NCBI GenBank assembly: GCA_025456165.1
Contig: JALOLI010000139.1
Location: 1-6,013 of the forward strand
DNA from: Acidimicrobiia bacterium
GTDB taxonomy: Bacteria > Actinomycetota > Acidimicrobiia > UBA5794 > UBA11373
Length of the DNA: 6,013 nt
Direction of reading: 5' to 3'
Below are positions 1 through 4,572 of the stretch, piece by piece (position 1 is the stretch's first letter; the number at the start of each line of letters is the position of its first letter). Both the position numbers and the translations under genes were made by a program. The notes beneath the pieces were generated by a model, which had not been told where the DNA came from, did not search any database, and worked only from the letters and a program-made list of their open reading frames with translations.

Positions 1-456
1 GTGGTGGGGTTCCACGGCGGGGCCTGGGTGCTCGATGCCCACCACGCCGCTCATCCCGCACGCCGGGGGGGCGCCGGCCGGGCTCTCTCCATCGGCTTCA
101 CCGGCCACTACGGCCTGATGGCGGAGCGCTTCGGGTCGGTGCCCCTGGGCATCGGGGGCGAGAACATCGTGGTCGAGGCCCTGGGCCGCCTCTTTGTGAA
201 GGACCTGCTGGGCACGGTGGTCGTCCGGGCCGCTGCTGGGGACCTGACCCTCATGGGGGCCAAGGTGGCCGCCCCCTGTCTGCCCTTCACCTCGTTCCTG
301 CTGGGACTCGATCGGGTGGCGGAGCGGCCCGAGGTGGCCGAGCCCCTCGAGTTCCTGGGCGACGGGATGCGGGGTTTCGTGCTCGGGGCCCGGCCCGGGT
401 CGGCCCCGGTGATCATCCGCCCCGGCGACGAGGTGTGGGTGCGCTCCGATCCGTGA
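1..456 (+). CDS. MOSC-domain protein, 5'-truncated by the window edge
   Basis: This is the C-terminal part (about 151 residues) of a MOSC-domain protein. The family (relatives of the molybdenum cofactor sulfurase C-terminus, YiiM and YuaD) binds or transfers sulfur or Moco-related ligands through a conserved Cys. What is seen: a GIGGENIVVE segment near residues 50-59, matching the family's G-x-GEN-hydrophobic signature; a V-x-x-PC-type element, AAPCLPF, with the candidate catalytic Cys at residue 93; and a closing PGDEVWVR strand at 141-148, typical of the domain end. The GTG at position 1 has no visible ribosome site, and the N-terminal strands expected before the HGG segment are missing, so the real start probably lies upstream of the window. 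It ends in TGA at 454-456, 35 bp before the next gene. The exact substrate cannot be read from the sequence. Confidence 0.75.
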   Translation: MVGFHGGAWVLDAHHAAHPARRGGAGRALSIGFTGHYGLMAERFGSVPLGIGGENIVVEALGRLFVKDLLGTVVVRAAAGDLTLMGAKVAAPCLPFTSFLLGLDRVAERPEVAEPLEFLGDGMRGFVLGARPGSAPVIIRPGDEVWVRSDP

Positions 457-464
457 CCCCTCGT

Positions 465-470
465 TAGCCT
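465..470 (+). promoter_or_regulatory. Candidate -10 element for the lipoprotein gene
   Basis: TTAGCCT lies just after the MOSC stop codon, with TAGCCT at 465-470 fitting the actinobacterial TAnnnT -10 pattern. Transcription from about 477 would give a short leader carrying the AGGAGG ribosome site. No clear -35 hexamer is visible. The same TAGCCT hexamer occurs before the gene at 3038, which adds some weight. Confidence 0.4.
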
Positions 471-481
471 GATGGGCAACC

Positions 482-487
482 AGGAGG
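482..487 (+). promoter_or_regulatory. Shine-Dalgarno site AGGAGG deciding the GTG start at 492
   Basis: A consensus AGGAGG sits 4 nt before GTG 492. It supports this non-ATG start, which is also the one that yields a correct lipoprotein signal peptide. Confidence 0.75.
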
Positions 488-491
488 ACAC

Positions 492-1379
492 GTGAGAAGG
501 ACAGCGGGCGCGCTGCTCGCGCTGGTGCTGGTGCTGGCGGCCTGCGGCGATGACGACAGCATCTTCGGGAGCACCACCACGGGCGGGGGCGAGACGACCA
601 CCGCGGCGCCGACCACTGCCACGGCCGGGGACACCACGACGACGGCCGCCGCCACGACGACGACGGTCGCCACCACGACCACGACGGCGGCAACGACGAC
701 CACGACCACCGCCCCGCCCGTCCCGGTGGTGACTCCGCAGCCCGAGTCCTATGTGTACCCCGCCGGCGCAGGCTGCCGGGACATCGAGGTCGCCTACACC
801 CTTCCCCGGGTGAGCGGCCTGCCGGAGCCGGTGAACGGCGCCATCAACACCCAGATCGTCGACCTGGTGCACGCCCGGGAGAGCCGGTTCGTCCTCGATG
901 CCACCACGGGATGCGATCCGATCTACGTCGCCGATCCTCCCTCGTTCCTCGACCTGGAATTCGAGGCGACGACGGTGGCCGCCCGCCTGCTGAGCCTGCG
1001 CTTCATGGGCTCGGACTACTACCAGGGGGCCGCCCACCCCAACGCCTTCGTCTTCACGCTCAACTTCGACCCGGTGACCGGCGATGTGTTCGCCCTGGAC
1101 GCCCTCCTGTTGCCCGGGCAGGCGTTCTCGCTGGTCACCCTGGTGGGCGACCACATCCTCAACGACCTCTACGGCGGGGACGTGGGCATGTACGACTCGT
1201 GGGTGCCCGGGGTGAGTCCGGACATGCTGGAGCACTGGGTGGTGTCGGCCGACGGCATCGAGGTCTCCTTCGATCCTTACGTCGTCGGCCCGGGCGCGAT
1301 GGGGGCCCCGACGGTGGTGGTTCCCTGGGCCGAACTGGTGGGCATCATCGACCCCGCCGGGCCGGCCGGGCCGGCGTAG
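492..1379 (+). CDS. Thr-rich lipoprotein with DUF3298 (RsiV-like) domain
   Basis: This is a predicted surface lipoprotein of 295 residues. Seen directly: a short basic N-terminus (MRR), a hydrophobic stretch at residues 6-17 and a lipobox LAAC with Cys18 as the lipidation site, then an acidic DDD. Residues 28-73 are a linker made almost only of Thr, Ala and Gly. The folded part (about 80-290) has the pattern of DUF3298, the C-terminal domain of RsiV and PdaC-type proteins: QGAAHPNAFVFTLNFD at 178-193, TGDVFALDALL at 196-206, and a final block DGIEVSFDPYVVGPGAMG at 254-271 ending in a VVVPWAEL strand. In the family this domain binds ligands or sits at the cell surface; RsiV itself binds lysozyme. 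There is no cytoplasmic anti-sigma domain and no adjacent sigma factor, so an RsiV role is not supported. Cys95 and Cys141 could form a disulfide. It is probably co-transcribed with the GNAT gene that starts 35 bp downstream. Confidence 0.82.
   Translation: MRRTAGALLALVLVLAACGDDDSIFGSTTTGGGETTTAAPTTATAGDTTTTAAATTTTVATTTTTAATTTTTTAPPVPVVTPQPESYVYPAGAGCRDIEVAYTLPRVSGLPEPVNGAINTQIVDLVHARESRFVLDATTGCDPIYVADPPSFLDLEFEATTVAARLLSLRFMGSDYYQGAAHPNAFVFTLNFDPVTGDVFALDALLLPGQAFSLVTLVGDHILNDLYGGDVGMYDSWVPGVSPDMLEHWVVSADGIEVSFDPYVVGPGAMGAPTVVVPWAELVGIIDPAGPAGPA
573..710 (+). repeat. Low-complexity ACC/ACG/GCC trinucleotide tract coding the Thr-rich linker
   Basis: The tract encodes residues 28-73 of the lipoprotein as runs such as TTTTAAATTTTVATTTTT. 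The period is three bases, so length changes by slippage would keep the frame and only lengthen or shorten the spacer between the membrane anchor and the DUF3298 domain. Such Thr-rich linkers are common, and often O-glycosylated, in actinobacterial exported proteins; glycosylation here is inference. Confidence 0.85.
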
Positions 1380-1414
1380 AAGACACGGAGAGGCCGCCCT
1401 TCGGCACGGAGACG

Positions 1415-1927
1415 ATGACCACCGTCCGGACCTACCGCGAAGACGACGCATCCCGCGTGGGGCGGCTGATCGCGCGCACCTACTCGGCCTTCAACCTGGG
1501 CTTCGCCACCTCCGACCAGCAGGCCGATCTCCTCGGGCCTTACCGGTTCGCCGACTCGGCAGGGCGGGCTCGTCGGACCGCGATCGCCGAGGCGATCGGG
1601 GCGCCGATCGTGCTGGTAGCCGAGGAGGCAGGCGCGATCGTGGGCGTGCTGCGAGGAGGTCGTGTGGACGGGAAGGGACGGACGGTCCTGCAGAGCCTGT
1701 TCGTCGCCGCCGATCACCACCGCCGGGGGATCGGGCGCCGGTTGGTCGGGCGGTTCGAGCAGGCTTGCCTGGCCGGGGGCGTCACGGTGATCAAGGTGGC
1801 CTCCACCCTGTACGCCGTGCCGTTCTACCGGGCACTGGGCTACCGGCGATCCACCGGCGTACGGACCGGGCGCAGCTTCCAGGGCAGCGGGCTTCCCTAT
1901 CAACCGATGCGCAAGACGCTCGCCTGA
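1415..1927 (+). CDS. GNAT-family N-acetyltransferase, single domain
   Basis: This 170-residue protein is a standard single GNAT domain, which moves an acetyl group from acetyl-CoA to an amine. Seen: an N-terminal TVRTYREDDASRVGRLIA strand-helix (3-20); the VLVAEEAGAIVGVLRGG strands (66-82); motif A, SLFVAADHHRRGIGRRLV, at 94-111 with the acetyl-CoA pyrophosphate loop RRGIGR at 103-108; and the C-terminal VPFYRALGYRR (135-145) typical of motif B. The ATG at 1415 is chosen because the GNAT fold begins three residues later and a GGAG lies just upstream, although the 3-nt spacing is short. The frame stays open far upstream, but that part overlaps the lipoprotein in another frame and looks like shadow coding. 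The substrate is unknown. The gene follows the lipoprotein by 35 bp and converges on the minus-strand pair. Confidence 0.88.
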   Translation: MTTVRTYREDDASRVGRLIARTYSAFNLGFATSDQQADLLGPYRFADSAGRARRTAIAEAIGAPIVLVAEEAGAIVGVLRGGRVDGKGRTVLQSLFVAADHHRRGIGRRLVGRFEQACLAGGVTVIKVASTLYAVPFYRALGYRRSTGVRTGRSFQGSGLPYQPMRKTLA

Positions 1928-1993
1928 GCGGGCGGGTTCAGGGAGAAAGCTCTCGAGTGACGGTTCCACGCGACAGGCCACCGGGCCGCGGGG

Positions 1994-2018
1994 GGACGGG
2001 GGATTCGCTCCGCCGTCC
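1994..2018. terminator. Candidate hairpin between convergent genes
   Basis: GGACGG (1994-1999) pairs with CCGTCC (2013-2018). After one G-G mismatch, GGA (2001-2003) pairs with TCC (2009-2011), leaving a 5-nt loop. It lies between the convergent GNAT and TIGR04076-like genes and touches the latter's stop codon, so it could end transcription from both sides. No T-tract follows on either strand, so it is not a textbook intrinsic terminator. Confidence 0.35.
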
Positions 2019-2398
2019 TAGGTCTCCGGCAGCGCCGTCCGGGTCAGCTTGACGACGATGCCCGACGCCGTGGGGTCGGGGCAGCGGATGAACTCGGTGG
2101 TGACCCCTTCGGGATCCAGGGCCTTCTCGTAGGGGGTGCCCCGGTATCGCCAGGGCAGGGTCCCGCCGTGCTCCAGGGCCCGGATGAACCCGGTGAGGCT
2201 GTCCAGCAGCCAGGGGCAGAGCAATCCGATGTCCTCGGGGTAACTGAACCTGTCGCCCACCCGGAGGTTCCGCTCGCCGGGACCTCCGTGCATCCAGGCG
2301 CAGATGCCCTCCCGGGCGAAGTCCGGGCAGGTGCCGTCGGGGCGAGGTTCGCCGCCGCTGCCCTCGAAGATCTCCAGTTCGATGTCGTACTCGGTCAT
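2018..2398 (-). CDS. Small CPW-motif protein, TIGR04076-like
   Basis: This is a predicted cytoplasmic protein of 126 residues with no signal peptide or membrane segment. It resembles the TIGR04076 family, a group of small proteins of unknown function. Seen: an N-terminal strand MTEYDIELEIFEG; CPDFAREG near 24-31; a VGDRFSYPEDIGLLCPW block with Cys61-Pro62-Trp63; a helix into LEHGGTLPW (75-83); and a final strand FIRCPDPTASGIVVKLTR (103-120). The CPW and LPW pair, plus the closing V-K-L strand after a Cys-Pro element, are what recall the family. Cys24, Cys33, Cys61 and Cys106 could bind metal, but this is inference. Two starts are adjacent: GTG at 2401 and ATG at 2398. The GGAG at 2404-2407 is 5 nt from the ATG and only 2 nt from the GTG, so the ATG is preferred. 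It lies 55 bp after the macro-domain gene and is probably in its operon. Confidence 0.72.
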   Translation of the reverse strand: MTEYDIELEIFEGSGGEPRPDGTCPDFAREGICAWMHGGPGERNLRVGDRFSYPEDIGLLCPWLLDSLTGFIRALEHGGTLPWRYRGTPYEKALDPEGVTTEFIRCPDPTASGIVVKLTRTALPET

Positions 2399-2453
2399 CA
2401 CGACTCCCCGGGCTCCGGCTCTGCGAGCCTCAGCTTGCCACGCCGCGGCGCCG

Positions 2454-2996
2454 TCAGAGGGCCTTGAGGCCGGCGGCGAAGGCCTCCTCCGCCGCCGGGT
2501 CGAAGCCGACGAGGCGGATCTCGTCGAGGGACCCGGGATGCTCCTGGGCCCAGGCGGCGGCCTCGGTGGTGGCCACCCGGGCGGCGTCGATCAGCGGGTA
2601 GCCGAAGATGCCTGCCGAGATCGCCGGCAGGGCCACGGTGCGGCACCCCTCTGTCGCGGCGGCGTCGAGGGCCGTCCGCACCGCGAGGCGCAGCAGGCCT
2701 TCGTTGTCCTGCCCCATCCGGTAGCGGGGGCCGGCGACGTGGATGACAAAGCGGGCGGGAAGGCGCCCCGCCCCGGTGACCGCGGCCACGCCGGGGGAGA
2801 GCGGGCCGTGCGCCGCCACCCAGCGGTCCGACTCGTCCTGGATCTCCTCACCGCCGGCGGTGACGATCGCCGCCGCCAGGCCGCCCCCGTGGGCCAGCCA
2901 CTCGTTGGCGGCGTTGACGATGGCGTCCACCTCTTCCCGGGTGAGGTCGGCGCAACTGGCCGTCAGGGCGGTGCCGGCGACGGTCACCGTGAACAT
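2454..2996 (-). CDS. Macro-domain ADP-ribose-binding protein (Af1521-like)
   Basis: This stand-alone macro domain of 180 residues should bind ADP-ribose or remove it from targets. Seen, in order: ADLT (16-19), with Asp17 in the place that contacts adenine; VDAIVNAANEWLAHGGGLAAAI (23-44), with the ribose-contacting Asn28/Asn31 and the glycine loop; FVIHVAGP (83-90); ALPAISAGIFGYP (122-134), the phosphate-binding loop; and EIRLVGFD (159-166). After GGG the sequence is L-A-A, not V-D-G as in MacroD/YmdB enzymes, so the MacroD catalytic Asp is absent. That places it nearer the Af1521 (GGGVAYAI) type. Binding is therefore well supported and MacroD-style hydrolysis less so. The ATG at 2996 has no ribosome site; a TACCGT element six bases upstream suggests a leaderless mRNA. 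It probably leads an operon with the small CPW protein. Confidence 0.93.
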   Translation of the reverse strand: MFTVTVAGTALTASCADLTREEVDAIVNAANEWLAHGGGLAAAIVTAGGEEIQDESDRWVAAHGPLSPGVAAVTGAGRLPARFVIHVAGPRYRMGQDNEGLLRLAVRTALDAAATEGCRTVALPAISAGIFGYPLIDAARVATTEAAAWAQEHPGSLDEIRLVGFDPAAEEAFAAGLKAL

Positions 2997-3002
2997 GGGG
3001 CC

Positions 3003-3008
3003 ACGGTA
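3003..3008 (-). promoter_or_regulatory. Candidate leaderless -10 element for the macro gene
   Basis: Read on the minus strand this is TACCGT (TAnnnT), with exactly six bases before the ATG at 2996. That is the spacing expected when transcription begins at the start codon, and no Shine-Dalgarno site is visible. It lies where the -35 of the opposite promoter would be. Confidence 0.45.
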
Positions 3009-3025
3009 ACCGACCCCGTCGGAGG

Positions 3026-3031
3026 TAGCCT
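3026..3031 (+). promoter_or_regulatory. Candidate leaderless -10 element for the two-domain GNAT gene
   Basis: TAGCCT (TAnnnT) ends six bases before the ATG at 3038, matching a leaderless start. A GGAGG at 3021-3025 lies 12 nt from the ATG, too far for a good ribosome site, and forms a short GGAGG-TAG-CCTCC dyad that centres on this element. Confidence 0.45.
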
Positions 3032-3037
3032 CCCGGC

Positions 3038-3961
3038 ATGACCCGCCTCGTCCCCTTTGAGCCGGCGCACGTGCCCGGCGCCGCCGCCCTGGTCGCCGCA
3101 GCCGCCGCCGAGGCGCGGCGGTCGTCCCCTCTCGTCGTAGGAGGGCTGGAGGACCCGGGCCGGGTGGCGGGACTCCTGGGCGGCCCGGCGAGCGGCGGCC
3201 TGGGGGTGGCCGCGGTCCGGGGCCGGCAGGTCCTCGGGTTCCTGGGGCCGCTCACCTTTGAGTTGTGGGGCAGTCCCGGGGCCTACGTCCCGGAGTGGGG
3301 CCAGGCCGCCCCCGACCCGGAACTGGTCGCCGACCTCTATGCGGCGGCGTCGCCCCGCTGGGAGGGGCGCACGGTCCACGCCGTCACCCTCTGGGCGCAT
3401 GAGCCCGAGGTGGAGGCGGCCTGGCACGGCCTGGGCTTCGGGCGGGTGGTGGTCGATGCCGTGCGCGGCCTGGAAGTGCCGGCGCGGCGCGCTCGCGGGG
3501 TGACGGTGCGCCCGGCCGGCCTCCGGGACGCCTTCGTCCTGGCCCGGCTGGAACGGGCGCTGTGGGAGCACCTGTCGGCCCCGCCGGCCTGCCGGGTTCA
3601 TCCCGCGCCCGGGGGCAGAGCGGAGGCCGCCCGCCGCCTGGCCGACCCGGCGCAGCCGGTGTGGCTCGCCGAAGTCGACGGCGCCCCGGCCGGGTACATC
3701 TCGCTGCAGCCGAGCGACAGCGCGCCGGCCTCGCTTCGCTCACCCGACCTGGTGCGCTGCGACGGCGCCTTCGTGGTGCCCGAGTGCCGCGGCCGGGGCG
3801 TGGTGACGACCCTGCTGGGGACGGCGCTGCGCTGGGCGGCAACGGCCGGTTTCTCGGGATGCTCGCTGGACTACGAGTCGGCCAACCTCACCGCGGCGCG
3901 GGTCTGGCCGCAGGCCGGGTTCTCCGCCGTGCTCTACTCGGTGGGCCGCCGCATCACTTGA
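3038..3961 (+). CDS. Two-domain (tandem) GNAT acetyltransferase
   Basis: This 307-residue protein has the length and pattern of two GNAT domains in tandem. The N-terminal half (3-148) begins LVPFEPAHVPGAAALVAAAA, has the strand pair GVAAVRGRQVLGFLGPLTF (56-74), and ends in AAWHGLGFGRVVVDAVRGLE (127-146), but no clear acetyl-CoA loop of the R/Q-x-x-G-x-G/A type is visible in it. The C-terminal half (154-305) is a full domain: VTVRPAGLRDAFVLARLE at 155-172, VWLAEVDGAPAGYISLQ at 208-224, motif A FVVPECRGRGVVTTLL at 245-260 with CRGRGV as the pyrophosphate loop, and AARVWPQAGFSAVLYSVGRRI at the end. Catalysis is therefore probably in the C-terminal half, with the first serving a structural or substrate role. 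The substrate is unknown. It is divergent from the macro gene, and its TGA forms part of the next gene's TTGACA. Confidence 0.85.
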   Translation: MTRLVPFEPAHVPGAAALVAAAAAEARRSSPLVVGGLEDPGRVAGLLGGPASGGLGVAAVRGRQVLGFLGPLTFELWGSPGAYVPEWGQAAPDPELVADLYAAASPRWEGRTVHAVTLWAHEPEVEAAWHGLGFGRVVVDAVRGLEVPARRARGVTVRPAGLRDAFVLARLERALWEHLSAPPACRVHPAPGGRAEAARRLADPAQPVWLAEVDGAPAGYISLQPSDSAPASLRSPDLVRCDGAFVVPECRGRGVVTTLLGTALRWAATAGFSGCSLDYESANLTAARVWPQAGFSAVLYSVGRRIT

Positions 3962-3986
3962 CAAATGGTCGGGAATGGCCGACTAT
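3958..3986 (+). promoter_or_regulatory. Candidate promoter of the regulator-exporter operon
   Basis: A perfect TTGACA (3958-3963) overlaps the GNAT stop codon. Seventeen bases on, GACTAT (3981-3986) keeps the key second A and last T of a -10. Transcription would start near 3993 with a leader of about 13 bases. Nearby alternatives for the -10 are TATACG (3984-3989) and TACGGT (3986-3991), which give less usual spacing. Confidence 0.5.
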
Positions 3987-3999
3987 ACGGTCACCCGAC
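3966..3999. promoter_or_regulatory. Candidate operator: GTCGG half-sites over the promoter
   Basis: GTCGG (3968-3972) and CCGAC (3979-3983) form an inverted repeat with a 6-bp gap, in the wider context TGGTCGG...CCGACTA. A third half-site, CCGAC (3995-3999), lies 16 bp on, between the -10 and the start codon. The position between -35 and -10 is where a repressor of its own operon would act. That the ArsR-like protein binds here is inference. Confidence 0.4.
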
Positions 4000-4005
4000 A
4001 ATCGG

Positions 4006-4572
4006 ATGGCCATGAACCCCACCCGCCCCCGCCTCGGCCAGATGCTGCTCAGTCAGGAGCAGGCCCGCCTGCTCGGCGAGCCCACCCGGTCGGAGATCAT
4101 CCGGCTGCTCGCCCAGCGCCCCGCCACCACCTCGCAGCTGGCGGTGACCCTGGGCCGGCCCCGGGGTAGCGTCGGGCACCACCTCAAGGCCCTGGAAGCG
4201 GCCGGGATCATCCGGGTGGTGCGCACCCGCAAGGTGCGGGCCCTGACCGAGAAGTACTACGGGCGGGTGGCCGACACCTACCTGTTCCCGGAGATGGAGG
4301 GCGAGGAGATGCCTCCCCTCCTGGCCGAGGCCCTGGCCGACATGCGGTCCTCTCTGCGGGGCCCGGTCGGCTTCCTCACCCTGCGCCACGCCCGGATGTC
4401 GGAGGCCGACGCCGGCCTCTACGAGGCGATGCTGATGGAGTTGGCCGAGGAGTTCGCCACGCAGGAGCCGTCCGGCGACCAGGTGTTCGGCCTGGTCATC
4501 GGGCTCTACCCGACCGCCCGGCCCTCGCTGCCGGCCACCGAAGAGACCGAAGAGACCGAGGAGACGAAGTGA
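4006..4572 (+). CDS. ArsR-like winged-helix transcriptional regulator
   Basis: This is a DNA-binding regulator of 188 residues. Seen: a winged-helix domain at about 17-85, with LLGEPTRSEIIRLL (22-35) as first helix; PATTSQLAVTLGRPRGSVGHHLKALEAAGII (39-69) as helix-turn-helix, in which SVGHHLKAL is the recognition helix; and the VVRTRKVRALTEKYYGR wing (71-87). It is the ArsR/HTH_20 type. No cysteine-rich metal site is visible, so a metal sensor is unlikely. Residues 90-170 are an acidic helical part that could hold the ligand or dimer site. The C-terminus is three EET repeats. Starts at 4006 and 4012 (MAM) are both possible, and neither has a good ribosome site. Its stop codon overlaps the exporter start by 4 bp, so the pair should be translationally coupled and the regulator most likely controls the exporter and itself. 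Confidence 0.85.
   Translation: MAMNPTRPRLGQMLLSQEQARLLGEPTRSEIIRLLAQRPATTSQLAVTLGRPRGSVGHHLKALEAAGIIRVVRTRKVRALTEKYYGRVADTYLFPEMEGEEMPPLLAEALADMRSSLRGPVGFLTLRHARMSEADAGLYEAMLMELAEEFATQEPSGDQVFGLVIGLYPTARPSLPATEETEETEETK
4540..4566 (+). repeat. Three 9-bp tandem repeats (EET), the last holding the exporter ribosome site
   Basis: GAAGAGACC occurs twice and is followed by GAGGAGACG. The third copy differs by two silent A-to-G and C-to-G changes. The first of these creates AGGAG (4559-4563), placed 5 nt before the GTG start of the exporter at 4569. The repeat thus both codes the regulator's tail and supplies the next gene's ribosome site. Confidence 0.8.

Noticed and set aside
492..1379. Anti-sigma factor RsiV.
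   Set aside because: Only the DUF3298 part fits; there is no cytoplasmic sigma-binding domain or membrane-spanning helix, and no sigma factor gene beside it.
911..1414. N-terminal extension of the first GNAT gene within the lipoprotein gene.
   Set aside because: The extension is Arg/Pro/Gly-rich shadow coding with no domain; the GNAT fold begins right after the ATG at 1415.
108..1451. Long open frame on the minus strand opposite the MOSC, lipoprotein and GNAT genes.
   Set aside because: It crosses three well-supported plus-strand genes, its product is Arg/Gly/His-rich with no domain, and long antisense frames are expected at this GC content.
1943..1954. GAGA-AAGC-TCTC stem after the first GNAT gene as a terminator.
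   Set aside because: A 4-bp stem with no T-tract is too weak; the hairpin at 1994-2018 is the better candidate.
2441..2450. Perfect palindrome CGCCGCGGCG between the macro and CPW-protein genes.
   Set aside because: It is short and made only of G and C, so likely by chance here; no operator or promoter context was seen.
2018..2996. Toxin-antitoxin pair such as a DarTG-like system.
   Set aside because: A macro domain is present but no ADP-ribosyltransferase toxin; the partner has no DarT-like motif.
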